DNA of 21,830 nucleotides from DASXTS01 sp036505275 (GCA_036505275.1 DASXTS010000235.1:1-21830), one strand, 5' to 3'; shown: positions 13,032 through 21,825, numbered from the stretch's first letter. Translations and numbers: made by a program. Notes: generated by a model not told the origin, from the letters alone.

Positions 13032-15167
13032 ATGGGGGTGAAGAGCTCCGACGCCGGCCAGGGCGGCGAGGCTGTCGCCGTCGACGATCCCGCCAAGGTC
13101 CGCAACGTGGTGCTGGTCGGGCCGCCATCCGGCGGTAAGACAACGCTGGTCGAAAGCCTCCTGGCAGCCACCGGCGTGATCAGCCGAGCCGGCTCGGTGA
13201 CCGATGGCACCACGGTGTGCGACCACGACCCGGCGGCCGTCCGGCAGCAGCGCTCTGTCGCCCTTTCGGTGGCTCCGCTGATGCACAACGGCATCAAGGT
13301 CAACCTGATCGACACCCCTGGCTACGCCGACTTCGTCGGTGAGCTGCGGGCCGGGCTGCGGGCGGCGGACGCGGCGCTGTTCGTGGTCAGCGCGGCCGAA
13401 GGCGTCGACGACATGACCATCGCGTTGTGGGAGGAGTGCGCGGCCGTCGGCATGCCGCGGGCGGTCGTCATCAGCCGGCTCGACCACCAGCGCGCCGACG
13501 TGGACGCCGAGATCGCATCCTGCCGGGAGGCGTTCGGCGCCGGCGTGCAGCCGCTGTACCTGCCGGTCAAGGGCGCCGACGGGGTGACCGGCCTGATCGG
13601 TCTGCTCTCCGAGAAGCTGTTCGACTACTCCGGCGGCCCGAAGGCCACGGTCGGCGAGCCCGATGCTGCCGACGCGGAGCGCGTCGAGGAGGCCCGCAAC
13701 GAGCTGATCGAGGGCATCATCGCCGAGAGCGAGGACGAGGGTCTGATGGACCGCTACCTCGGCGGCGAGCAGATCGAGGTCGAGACCCTCATCGACGACC
13801 TGGAGACCGCGGTGGCCCGCGGCGCGTTCCACCCCGTCCTGCCGGTGTCCTCGGCCACCGGCGTCGGCCTCGCCGAGCTGCTCGAAGTGCTCACCCAGGC
13901 GTTCCCGTCGCCGATGGAGCACCGGCCACCGGAGGCCATCAAGCTGGGGGCCGGCCCGATGGAGCTGAAGGTCGACCCCAGCGGCCCGCTGGCCGGCGAG
14001 GTGGTGCGGACCGCGGTGGACGCCTACGTCGGCCGGGTTTCCCTGATCAGGATCTTCTCCGGCACGCTGCGGCCGGACCGCTCGGTGCACGTGTCCGGCC
14101 ACGGCATGGCCGACCGCGGGCATGACGACCACGACGCCGACGAGCGGGTGGCGCACGTCTACTCGCCCCTCGGCGCCACGCTGCGCGAGGTGCCGTTCGC
14201 GGTTGCCGGCGACCTGTGCGCGCTGACGAAGCTGACCTCCGCCGAGACCGGGGACACCATCTCCGGCCCGGACAGCCCGGTGCTGGTCGCGCCGTGGGAC
14301 ATGCCGGAGCCGCTGCTGCCGGTGGCCGTGGTGGCCAAGACCCGAAGCGACGAGGACGCGCTGGCCCGCAACCTGTCGCGGCTGGTGGCCGGCGACCCGA
14401 CGCTGCGCCTCGAACGCAATGCCGAGACCCACCAGCTCGTGCTGTGGTGCATGGGCGAGGCACACGCCGACGTGGTCCTGGCCAGGCTGCGGGCCGGCGG
14501 CGCGGACGTGGACACCGAGCCGGTCGCGGTCCCGCTGCGGCAGACCTTCGCCACCCCGGCCAAGGCCAAGGGCCGGCACGTCAAACAGTCCGGCGGGCAC
14601 GGCCAGTACGCGGTGTGCGACATCCTGGTGGAGCCATTGCCCCGCGGCGCCGGCTTCGAGTTCGTGGACAAGATCGTCGGCGGGGCCATCCCGAACAACT
14701 TCATCCCGAGCGTGGAGAAGGGCGTGCGCGCCCAGATGGAACGCGGGCTGGACAACGGCTACCCGGTGGTGGACATCAGGGTCACGCTGGTGGATGGCAA
14801 GGCGCACAGCGTCGACTCCTCGGACGCCGCGTTCCAGACCGCCGGCTCGATCGCGCTGAAGGAGGCCGCCGCGGCCGCCCGGACGTCGCTGCTCGAACCG
14901 CTCGACGAGGTCACCATCCGGGTGCCGGACAGCCACCTCGGATCGGTGCTCGGCGACCTGGCCAGCCGGCGCGGGCGGGTGCTCGGCACCGAGCCGGACG
15001 CCACCGGGCGCACCAGGGTGCACGCCGAGGTCCCGGCGACCGAGCTGCTGCGCTACGCCGTCGACCTGCGCTCGCTGACCTCGGGCACCGCGACGTTCAG
15101 CCGCCGCTTCGCCAGGTACGAGCCGCTGCCGGAGGCGCTGGCCGCGTCCGCCGGCGCCAAGCGCTGA
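13032..15167 (+). CDS. fusA2: Elongation factor G-like GTPase (EF-G2)
   Basis: Full-length EF-G paralogue of 711 residues. The G1 motif is GPPSGGKT (30-37). The G3 motif reads DTPGY (94-98), with Tyr where true EF-G has the catalytic His. The G4 motif is SRLD (148-151) instead of NKxD. Domain II has a His/Asp-rich loop (about 354-374) around GHGMADRGHDDHDADERVAH. Domains III-V are present (GGHGQYAV, GGAIPNNFIPSVEKGV, RSLTSGTATFSRRF). It matches the mycobacterial FusA2 type rather than the essential FusA. The altered motifs suggest weak or unusual GTP hydrolysis. Its cellular role is not settled. It is convergent with the Nudix gene (46-base gap). Confidence 0.93.
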   Translation: MGVKSSDAGQGGEAVAVDDPAKVRNVVLVGPPSGGKTTLVESLLAATGVISRAGSVTDGTTVCDHDPAAVRQQRSVALSVAPLMHNGIKVNLIDTPGYADFVGELRAGLRAADAALFVVSAAEGVDDMTIALWEECAAVGMPRAVVISRLDHQRADVDAEIASCREAFGAGVQPLYLPVKGADGVTGLIGLLSEKLFDYSGGPKATVGEPDAADAERVEEARNELIEGIIAESEDEGLMDRYLGGEQIEVETLIDDLETAVARGAFHPVLPVSSATGVGLAELLEVLTQAFPSPMEHRPPEAIKLGAGPMELKVDPSGPLAGEVVRTAVDAYVGRVSLIRIFSGTLRPDRSVHVSGHGMADRGHDDHDADERVAHVYSPLGATLREVPFAVAGDLCALTKLTSAETGDTISGPDSPVLVAPWDMPEPLLPVAVVAKTRSDEDALARNLSRLVAGDPTLRLERNAETHQLVLWCMGEAHADVVLARLRAGGADVDTEPVAVPLRQTFATPAKAKGRHVKQSGGHGQYAVCDILVEPLPRGAGFEFVDKIVGGAIPNNFIPSVEKGVRAQMERGLDNGYPVVDIRVTLVDGKAHSVDSSDAAFQTAGSIALKEAAAAARTSLLEPLDEVTIRVPDSHLGSVLGDLASRRGRVLGTEPDATGRTRVHAEVPATELLRYAVDLRSLTSGTATFSRRFARYEPLPEALAASAGAKR

Positions 15168-15213
15168 GGACGCCTCCCCCTTTTCTTGCGACGGGTCAGC
15201 GGGGGCAGCCGGG

Positions 15214-16200
15214 TCAGCGGATGGTGCGGGTGACGCCGTCCCATCCGGTGGCCGCGGCCGGCAGTAGCTCGGCGAGCTGCAGCGGGTAGCAGACCTCGCG
15301 GGTGCTGCGTAGCTCGTCGGCGGTCCACCAGCGATGGCGCAACACGCTGGCGGCCTCGATGTGGTCGAGGCCACTCGTGTCGACGGCCAGGCCGTGGCGG
15401 CAGCGGGCGACGAAGAACCACTCACGGGAGCGGTACGGCGTGCCGTCGAAGGTGAAGAGCACGTCCCGCTCCCACACCGGGCCGACCAGGTCGTCCTCGC
15501 CGAGCCGGATGCCAGTCTCCTCGCGCAGCTCCCGGACGGCCGCGGCGCGGGGCACCTCGCCGGGCTCGATGCCGCCACCGACGGTGAACCAGAACGGCTC
15601 GTGGGTGCGCGCCGGGTCGGCGCCCTCGAACAGCAGCACCCGGCCGGCGTCGTCGAGCAGCACGACCCTGGCGGCCGGCCGCTCGGTCGGCGCGGAGGTG
15701 ACCGCGACGCCGGCCATCGGCTCGTCGGCGATCTCGAAGTAGCGCGGCGGGCCGGCCGTACCGGCCAGCCGCAGCCACCGCACCAGCCGAGTGCCGCGCA
15801 GCGCGAGGGTGTCGCGCACGGCGTCGTTGTGCACCCGGCGGGCGATCATCACGCGTTGCTCGGCGTCGGCCAGCTCGACGCCCAGCTCGGCGGGCAGCTC
15901 GAGCAGCGCGGCGAGCGCCCTGGTCAGCTCGTTCTCGGCGGCCTCCCGTTCGGCCGGCGCGGCGTGCTCGGCGGCGTCCGCGGCGGCCCGCAGCGCCGCG
16001 CCCACGTCCGGTTGCTGCAGCGCGGCGATGGTGCGCGCCACCACGGCACGCCGGTCCAGCGCGGCTCGCAGCGCCGCGGCCGCCGCGTCGGTGCGGACGT
16101 GCAGCCGGTCCAGCCGCTGCGCCCGCGCCAGCGCCAGCGAGCCGAGGACCAGCACCAGGCCCAGCAGCACCCACAGCGCGGTACCGAGCACGGCCGTCAA
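15214..16200 (-). CDS. Membrane-anchored Nudix hydrolase with LemA-like region
   Basis: Protein of 328 residues. A single N-terminal membrane helix spans about 5-27. An Ala/Arg-rich helical segment at about 30-145 ends in IARRVHNDAVRDTLALRG, resembling LemA-family sequence. The Nudix domain occupies about 175-315. The Nudix box at 209-231 is complete (GGIEPGEV, then AVRELREETGI), so it should hydrolyse a nucleoside diphosphate linked to X; the substrate is unknown. The position next to pimA matches the equivalent mycobacterial locus. A TTG at 16200 overlaps the pimA stop as TTGA. A GTG three codons later (16191) is the alternative. Confidence 0.88.
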   Translation of the reverse strand: MTAVLGTALWVLLGLVLVLGSLALARAQRLDRLHVRTDAAAAALRAALDRRAVVARTIAALQQPDVGAALRAAADAAEHAAPAEREAAENELTRALAALLELPAELGVELADAEQRVMIARRVHNDAVRDTLALRGTRLVRWLRLAGTAGPPRYFEIADEPMAGVAVTSAPTERPAARVVLLDDAGRVLLFEGADPARTHEPFWFTVGGGIEPGEVPRAAAVRELREETGIRLGEDDLVGPVWERDVLFTFDGTPYRSREWFFVARCRHGLAVDTSGLDHIEAASVLRHRWWTADELRSTREVCYPLQLAELLPAAATGWDGVTRTIR

Positions 16201-17489
16201 GCCCGCAGGTTAGCCGGCACCGGCCCGGCGCCGGTCACGGCGACGTCCGCACCCGAGGCAGCGGCTTCGGCCACGGCCTCAGGAACGACCCCAGGAACGG
16301 CCCCGGGAACGGCCCCGGGAACGGCCCCGGGCACGGCAGTGGACACGGCGCTGACGCGGCGCGGATCGGCGGCGATCGCGGCCTGGTACACCCGAAGCAC
16401 GGCGGCCGCGACGTGCTCCCAGTCGTACTCGGCGACCACCCGCCGCGCGCGGAGCGAGAGTGTGGCGCGCCGAGCCGGATCGTCCAGCAGGGCGGCCAGC
16501 GCCGCGGAGAACGCCGCGCTGTGCCCGACCGGCACCAGCTCGCCGGCGGGCACACCAGAGCCGTCGTCGAGCACCCGGCGGAACGCCTCCAGGTCGCTGG
16601 CCAGCACCGGGGTGCCGGCCGCCATCGCCTCGGTGAGGATGATCCCGAAGCTCTCCCCGCCGGTGTTCGGCGCGCAGTACACGTCGACGCTGCGCAGCGC
16701 GCGGGCCTTGGTCTCGTCGTCCACCCGGCCAAGCAGCACCATCCGGTCGGCCAGCGCCGGGCCAGCGGTGGCCAGCAGCTCGCCCGCATCGCCCGGCCCG
16801 ACCACGAGCAGCTGCAGCTCCGGCCGCTGCGCCGGTCCGGGCACCACCATCGGCCGCAGCGCGTCCAGCAGCACCGCCATGCCCTTGCGCGGCTCGTCGT
16901 AGCGTCCGACGAAGCCCACCGTGCCGCCGCGCCGCGGGTAGCCGGGCAGCGGCCTGGCCCCGGCGTAGAGCGGCACGTCCACCCCGTTGGGGATCTCCAC
17001 GGCGTCCGCGCCGAGGTGCGCCATCTGCACGCGGCGAGCCAGCGCCGATACCGCAATCCGCGCGGTGATCTTCTCCAGGATCGGCTGCAGCACGCCGCCG
17101 AACGTGGTCAGCGCCCGCGAGCGCGGCGTGCTGGTGTGAAACGTCGCGACGATCGGCCCATCGGCCACCATCAGGGCCAGCATGGACAGCGACGGCACGG
17201 TGGGCTCGTGCAGGTGCAGCACGTCGAAGTCGTGCTCGCGGATCCAACGCCGCACCCGGGTGAACGACACCGGGCCGAACGCCAGCCGCGCCACCGAGCC
17301 GTTGTACGGCACGCCGACGGCCCGGCCGGATGGGGTGACGAACTCCGGCACCACCGAGTCGACGTCAGCCGGGGCCAGCACGTCCACCTCGTGGCCCAGC
17401 CGCCCCAGCACCCGGGCCAGGTCGGCGACGTGCGCCTGCACTCCGCCGGGCACGTCGAAGGAGTAGGGACACACCACGCCGATCTTCAC
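16197..17489 (-). CDS. pimA: Phosphatidylinositol alpha-mannosyltransferase PimA
   Basis: GT4-family enzyme that transfers the first mannose from GDP-mannose to phosphatidylinositol at the inner face of the membrane, starting PIM and lipoglycan synthesis. The 430-residue product starts VKIGVVCPYSFDVPGGVQAH. It has HLHEP (92-96), a VGRYDEPRKGM segment and the sugar-nucleotide site ESFGIILTEAMAAGTPVLAS. The frame is open further upstream, but the GTG at 17489 overlaps the patA stop as GTGA and begins the first beta-strand. The C-terminus carries about 55 extra residues, Ala/Val/Pro-rich, with a tandem AVPG repeat. Confidence 0.95.
   Translation of the reverse strand: MKIGVVCPYSFDVPGGVQAHVADLARVLGRLGHEVDVLAPADVDSVVPEFVTPSGRAVGVPYNGSVARLAFGPVSFTRVRRWIREHDFDVLHLHEPTVPSLSMLALMVADGPIVATFHTSTPRSRALTTFGGVLQPILEKITARIAVSALARRVQMAHLGADAVEIPNGVDVPLYAGARPLPGYPRRGGTVGFVGRYDEPRKGMAVLLDALRPMVVPGPAQRPELQLLVVGPGDAGELLATAGPALADRMVLLGRVDDETKARALRSVDVYCAPNTGGESFGIILTEAMAAGTPVLASDLEAFRRVLDDGSGVPAGELVPVGHSAAFSAALAALLDDPARRATLSLRARRVVAEYDWEHVAAAVLRVYQAAIAADPRRVSAVSTAVPGAVPGAVPGAVPGVVPEAVAEAAASGADVAVTGAGPVPANLRA
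16282..16329 (-). repeat. 12-bp tandem repeat in the 3' end of pimA
   Basis: Four head-to-tail copies of GGAACGGCCCCG (plus strand), the first with two changes and the next three identical. They encode the repeated AVPG in the PimA tail. A diverged fifth copy follows at 16330-16341. Confidence 0.9.
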
Positions 17490-18418
17490 TCGACCCGCTC
17501 CCTGTCCCTCGACACACCGCGCCGTGCCTGATGCGGTGCCGGCCGGTCCGCCAACCACACTGGTTGCAACATGTGCCAATCCTGCGGGTGCTCGGCGATG
17601 CCCGCGGCGAAGGTGTCGGCCACCGCTTGGGTCGCGGCCAGCACCGACGGCGCGACGACCGGTGGGTGCACTCGGCAGCCCCAGCCGGTCGGTGTGAACC
17701 AGAGGCTCGCCGGCAGCAGCGCGGCGCCGGTGCGCTCGGCCAGCCTGGCCGGGCCGACTGGCAACTTCGCCGGCTCCCCGAAGAAGCTCACCCGCACGCC
17801 ACCGGCGCCAAGGTCCCGGTCGGCCACCAGGCAGACCGCGCCATTGTCGCGAAGCCGTCGCGCGAGGACCTCACCGACCGGCCGCTGGCCACCGGTCAGC
17901 GGCAGGATCTCGAAGCCCAGCGACTCGCGGTACGCCACGAACCGGCGGTACAGCGACTCCGGGCGCAGCCGCTCTACCACGGTGGCGAACGAGCCCAAGC
18001 GGCCGGCCAGCCACATCCCAGCCACGTCCCAGTTGCCGGAGTGGGGCAGCGCAACGATCATTCCGCGGCCGGCGTCCAGCGCCGCCTCGATGTGCTCCTG
18101 CCCCTCGATCGACGGGCCGACCACGGCGCGCAGCGCGTCATGGTCCATCGACGGCAGCCGGAACGCCTCGCACCAGTACCTGGCATAGGAGCGCAACGCG
18201 GCCCGAACCAGCTCGTCCAGCTCGTCCTCGGACGCGGCCGGCCGTACCCTCGCCAGGTTGCGGCGCAGCTGCGCCACCGCGCCCGTACCCCCACGCAGGG
18301 CGGCAGACAGCGTGGCACAGCCCTCGAAGGCTGCCAGCGCCACCGGCGCCGGCAGCGCCCGAACCAGCCGCCAACCGGCGCCGTACCCGGCGTCCAGCGC
18401 CCGCTCCCGCACCCTCAC
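17486..18418 (-). CDS. patA: Phosphatidylinositol mannoside acyltransferase PatA
   Basis: Acyltransferase that adds a fatty acid to the mannose of phosphatidylinositol mannosides. The 310-residue product belongs to the LpxL/HtrB-like family. The HX4D catalytic motif is H126-SGNW-D131 in LPHSGNWDVAG. NGAVCLVADRDLGAGG and VSFFGEPAKLPVGPARLAERTG follow, both typical of the family. The GTG at 18418 overlaps the pgsA stop as GTGA. The order pgsA-patA-pimA puts successive steps of one pathway in one operon. Confidence 0.94.
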   Translation of the reverse strand: MRVRERALDAGYGAGWRLVRALPAPVALAAFEGCATLSAALRGGTGAVAQLRRNLARVRPAASEDELDELVRAALRSYARYWCEAFRLPSMDHDALRAVVGPSIEGQEHIEAALDAGRGMIVALPHSGNWDVAGMWLAGRLGSFATVVERLRPESLYRRFVAYRESLGFEILPLTGGQRPVGEVLARRLRDNGAVCLVADRDLGAGGVRVSFFGEPAKLPVGPARLAERTGAALLPASLWFTPTGWGCRVHPPVVAPSVLAATQAVADTFAAGIAEHPQDWHMLQPVWLADRPAPHQARRGVSRDRERVE

Positions 18419-19026
18419 GTGGCGGTCTCCTGCTCCCTCGCCGAGCGGTGCACCGCAACCAGCCGCTGCGCCACCGTGACCAGGGACAACGCCGCGAGCA
18501 GCCAGAGCGCGACGTCCAGAGCGTAGGGCACCCCAAGGCCGTGCAGGCCGGTGCCGACCAGGGTGATGATCAGACGCTCCGGCCGCTCGATGATTCCGGC
18601 CACCGCGGTGAGCCCGGCCGCCTCGGCCCGTGCCTTGACGTAGGAGATCACTTGGCCGGCCACGAGGCACACCAGCGCCGCGACGCCCAGCGGACGGTTT
18701 TCGCCAACGCCGAAGCACCACCACACCAGGGCGGCGAAGAGCGCGCCGTCGGCGATCCGGTCACACACCGAGTCCAGCACGCCGCCGAACGCGCTGCCAC
18801 CGCCGGCGGCCCTGGCCACCGCGCCGTCCACCGCGTCGAACAGCACGAACACGGTCACCACCACCGTGCCCCAGAACAGCGACCCGCGCGGGAGAAACCA
18901 CAGCGACGCGACAACCGAGACCGCGGTGCCGAACACCGTCAGCATGTCCGCGGTCAGGCCGCGGCGTAGCAGCCACGAGCCGAGCGGGTCGGTCACGCGG
19001 GCCACGGAGGCGCGGAGGTTCAGCAT
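18415..19026 (-). CDS. pgsA: CDP-alcohol phosphatidyltransferase (phosphatidylinositol phosphate synthase)
   Basis: Membrane enzyme that joins a CDP-diacylglycerol-derived phosphatidyl group to inositol phosphate, giving the lipid precursor for PimA. The 203-residue product carries the complete CDP-alcohol signature: D64, D67-G68, A71-R72, G81, D85 and D89. Hydrophobic helices follow. The start and context (patA and pimA downstream) point to the inositol-phosphate enzyme rather than phosphatidylglycerophosphate synthase. The substrate assignment rests on gene order. The ATG at 19026 lies 30 bases after the HIT gene, without a clear ribosome binding site. Confidence 0.93.
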   Translation of the reverse strand: MLNLRASVARVTDPLGSWLLRRGLTADMLTVFGTAVSVVASLWFLPRGSLFWGTVVVTVFVLFDAVDGAVARAAGGGSAFGGVLDSVCDRIADGALFAALVWWCFGVGENRPLGVAALVCLVAGQVISYVKARAEAAGLTAVAGIIERPERLIITLVGTGLHGLGVPYALDVALWLLAALSLVTVAQRLVAVHRSAREQETAT

Positions 19027-19056
19027 CGTTCGGCAGCCTAGACGGAATGGATCAGG

Positions 19057-19620
19057 TCAGTCGTCGAGGCTGGCCCACGCCTCGACCAGCTGTGCCCACG
19101 CCTCGGACAGCAGCTGCGGGATCACCTTGGTCATGCCGACCACAGCGATGAAGTTCGAGTCCCCGCCCCATCGCGGGACGACGTGCTGGTGCAGGTGGTC
19201 GGCCAGCGAGCCGCCGGCCACCGCCCCGAGGTTCAGGCCGATGTTGAACGCGTGCGGCGCGGACGCCTTCTTCATCGCCCGCACGGCGCGCTGGGTGAAC
19301 GCCATGAGCTCGGCGGACTCGGCCTCGGCCAGGTTCTCCAGCTCGGCGACGTGCCGGTACGGCACCACCATCAGGTGGCCGGGGTTGTACGGGTGGAGGT
19401 TGAGCACGGCGTACACCGTCTCGCCGCGGGCGACCACCAGGGCCTCCTCGTCGGCCATCGAGGGGATCTGGCAGAACGGACAGACCGACGGGTCCTCCCC
19501 GGCGCCCTCGGACTCGGCCTTGATGTAGGCCATCCGGTGTGGGGTCCACAGCCGCTGGAACCGGTCGGGCACCCCGATGCCACGCTGCTCGACCAGCTCC
19601 GGCGGGCTGCCGGACCCCAT
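19057..19620 (-). CDS. HIT-family protein, Ap4A phosphorylase-like
   Basis: Nucleotide-binding hydrolase/transferase of 187 residues with the histidine triad HLHQHVV (142-148). RLWTPHRMAYI (23-33) and YAVLNLHPYNPGHLMVVPYR lie upstream of the triad. CPFC at 47-50 could be half of a metal site. It resembles the mycobacterial protein next to thrS and pgsA that acts on diadenosine tetraphosphate; that activity is inferred by similarity. An in-frame GTG at 19629 overlaps the thrS stop as GTGA and is an equally possible start, giving 190 residues. No good Shine-Dalgarno decides between them. Confidence 0.93.
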   Translation of the reverse strand: MGSGSPPELVEQRGIGVPDRFQRLWTPHRMAYIKAESEGAGEDPSVCPFCQIPSMADEEALVVARGETVYAVLNLHPYNPGHLMVVPYRHVAELENLAEAESAELMAFTQRAVRAMKKASAPHAFNIGLNLGAVAGGSLADHLHQHVVPRWGGDSNFIAVVGMTKVIPQLLSEAWAQLVEAWASLDD

Positions 19621-19625
19621 CCCAC

Positions 19626-21695
19626 TCACGTCCCGGTGATCTCGAAGGTCTGCGCCGACGGCGAGGCGTTCTCCCGCCGCTGGATCCAGGCGGTGACCGC
19701 CATCACCGCGTCGTGCACCGGCACCCCGTTGATCTGGCTGCCGTCCCGGAACCGGAAGCTCACGGCGCCGGTGGCCACATCGGCCCCCCCGGCGATCAGC
19801 AGGAACGGCACCTTCTGCGTGGTGTGGTTGCGGATCTTCTTCTGCATCCGGTCGTCGCCGGCGTCGACCTCGACCCGGATCCGGTTGCCGCGCAGCAGCT
19901 CGGCGACCGCCATCAGGTGCTCGACGTGGTCGGCCGCCACCGGGATGCCGACCACCTGCACCGGCGCCAGCCACGCCGGGAACGCCCCGGCGTAGTGCTC
20001 GGTGAGGATTCCGAAGAACCGCTCGATCGACCCGAACAGCGCTCGGTGGATCATGTACGGGCGCTGCCTTGACCCATCCGGCGCGGTGTACTCCAGCTCG
20101 AACAGGTTCGGCATCTGCAGGTCGACCTGAAGCGTCGAGAGCTGCCACGCCCGCCCGATCGCGTCCGTGGCATGCACGTCGATCTTCGGCGCGTAGAACG
20201 CACCCTCGCCCTCCGCGATCCGGTACCGCAGGCCCGCCCGGCGCAGCGCCTGCTCCAGCGCGGCCTCGGCGGCCTCCCACTGCTCGATCTCGCCGACGAA
20301 CTTGTCCGGCCGGGTCGACAGCTCGGCGGTGAACTCCGTGAGCCCGTAGTCGGAGAGCAGCCCGAGCACGAAGGCCAGTAGGTCGGCCAGCTCGTCCTGC
20401 AGCTGCTCCGGGGTGCAGTAGATGTGTGCGTCGTCCTGGGTGAACCCGCGTGCCCTGGTCAGCCCGTGCACCACGCCGGACTTCTCGTACCGGTACACCG
20501 TGCCGAACTCGAACAGCCGCAGCGGCAGCTCCCGGTACGACCGCCCGCGCGCAGCGAAGATCAGGTTGTGCATGGGGCAGTTCATCGGCTTCAGGTAGTA
20601 GTCCTGCCCCGGTTTGCGGATGTTCCCGTCGCTGTCGCGCTCCTCGTCGAGGTGCATCGGCGGGTACATGGTCTCGGCGTACCACTGCAGGTGCCTGGAT
20701 CTCTCGAAGAGCACGCCCTTGGTGATGTGCGGCGAGTAGACGAACTCGTACCCGGCCTCCTCGTGCCGCCCCCGCGAGTAGTCCTCCATCGCCCGGCGCA
20801 CGATGCCGCCCTTGGGCAGCCACAGCGCCAGGCCGGAGCCGATCTCCTCGGGAAAGCTGAACAGGTCAAGCTCGGCGCCGAGGCGGCGGTGGTCGCGGCG
20901 CTCCGCCTCGGCGAGCAGGTGCAGGTGCCGCTCCAGCGCCTCCGGCGACTCCCAGGCCGTGCCGTAGATCCGCTGCAGCTGCGGGTTGTGCTCGTCGCCA
21001 CGCCAGTACGCGGCAGCACTGCGCGTCAACTTGAAGGCGGGAATGTGCCTGGTCGTCGGCAGGTGCGGCCCCCGGCACAGGTCGGCCCACACCCGCTCAC
21101 CGGAGCGCGGGTCGAGGTTGTCGTAGATCGTCAGCTCACCGGCAGCGTCATTGATATCGACCTCCATCACCTCGGCGGTGTCCACCTCATCGGCCGACTT
21201 GAGGTCGATCAGCTCCAGCTTGAACGGCTCGCTGGCCAGCTCCTCTCGCGCCTGCTCGACCGAGTCGAACCTCCGGCGGGAGAACCGCTGCGCGTCCTTG
21301 ACGATCTGGCGCATCCGCTGTTCGACCTTCTCGAGGTCGTCGGGGTGGAACGGCCGCGGCACCGCGAAGTCGTAGTAGAACCCGTCCTTGATCGGCGGCC
21401 CGATCCCCAGCCTGGCCTCGGGATAGAGCTGCTGCACGGCCTGCGCCAGCACGTGCGCGGTGGAGTGGCGGATCACCGCCCGGCCGTCGTCACTGTCCGC
21501 GGTCACCGCCTCGACCTCTACCTCGTCGGCCGGCGCCCATGACAGGTCGCGCAACCTGCCGTCCGGGTCGCGCACCACGACCACCGCCTGCGGCCCCTTG
21601 CCCGGCAGCCCGGCGTCCCGCAGCGCGTGCCCCGCGGTAGTGCCGGCCGGCACGAGCACGCGCGGCGCGGCGGTGAACTGGGCGGGCTGGGACAC
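19626..21695 (-). CDS. thrS: Threonine--tRNA ligase
   Basis: Charges tRNA-Thr. The 689-residue product has an N-terminal TGS domain (about 10-65) and an editing domain with HSTAH (77-81) and CRGPHLPTT. The class II core has motif 1 around LPKGGIVRRAMEDY, KPMNCPMHNLIFA with the zinc-binding Cys and motif 2 FEFGTVYRYEKSG. Motif 3 is GSIERFFGIL, and an anticodon-binding domain ends the protein. The frame is open to a TTG at 21719, but GGAGG stands 6 bases before the GTG at 21695, which I chose. It is first in the thrS-HIT-pgsA-patA-pimA-Nudix run. Confidence 0.97.
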   Translation of the reverse strand: MSQPAQFTAAPRVLVPAGTTAGHALRDAGLPGKGPQAVVVVRDPDGRLRDLSWAPADEVEVEAVTADSDDGRAVIRHSTAHVLAQAVQQLYPEARLGIGPPIKDGFYYDFAVPRPFHPDDLEKVEQRMRQIVKDAQRFSRRRFDSVEQAREELASEPFKLELIDLKSADEVDTAEVMEVDINDAAGELTIYDNLDPRSGERVWADLCRGPHLPTTRHIPAFKLTRSAAAYWRGDEHNPQLQRIYGTAWESPEALERHLHLLAEAERRDHRRLGAELDLFSFPEEIGSGLALWLPKGGIVRRAMEDYSRGRHEEAGYEFVYSPHITKGVLFERSRHLQWYAETMYPPMHLDEERDSDGNIRKPGQDYYLKPMNCPMHNLIFAARGRSYRELPLRLFEFGTVYRYEKSGVVHGLTRARGFTQDDAHIYCTPEQLQDELADLLAFVLGLLSDYGLTEFTAELSTRPDKFVGEIEQWEAAEAALEQALRRAGLRYRIAEGEGAFYAPKIDVHATDAIGRAWQLSTLQVDLQMPNLFELEYTAPDGSRQRPYMIHRALFGSIERFFGILTEHYAGAFPAWLAPVQVVGIPVAADHVEHLMAVAELLRGNRIRVEVDAGDDRMQKKIRNHTTQKVPFLLIAGGADVATGAVSFRFRDGSQINGVPVHDAVMAVTAWIQRRENASPSAQTFEITGT

Positions 21696-21701
21696 GGGAA
21701 G

Positions 21702-21706
21702 CCTCC
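21702..21706 (-). promoter_or_regulatory. Ribosome binding site that fixes the thrS start
   Basis: GGAGG on the minus strand, 6 bases before the GTG at 21695. Confidence 0.75.
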
Positions 21707-21734
21707 GACGGACGAGCAACTGGTGACGAAGCCG

Positions 21735-21761
21735 ATGCTATCCGCCACGGCCGCGGCCCAA
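21735..21761 (-). promoter_or_regulatory. Candidate thrS promoter
   Basis: On the minus strand TTGGGC (21756-21761) and TAGCAT (21735-21740) are separated by 15 bases, exactly as upstream of pdxS. A start about 7 bases beyond the -10 gives a leader of about 33 bases. That is too short for a T-box riboswitch. Confidence 0.5.
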
Positions 21762-21825
21762 CCCGGTGGTTTCGCCCGTCCAGTGGTAGCTGGTGGCACA
21801 GCTCGAGCGGAAGGAGATGCTTGGA

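Noticed and set aside
15168..15213. Bidirectional terminator between the EF-G-like gene and the Nudix gene
   Set aside because: Only a 5-bp CCCCC/GGGGG pairing with a long loop is visible. The TTTT at 15181-15184 lies inside the loop rather than after a stem.
12966..15578. Very long open frame antisense to the EF-G-like gene
   Set aside because: It mirrors the codon structure of a clearly conserved EF-G paralogue, has no recognisable domain and is rich in Arg, His and Gly, as expected for an antisense frame in GC-rich DNA.
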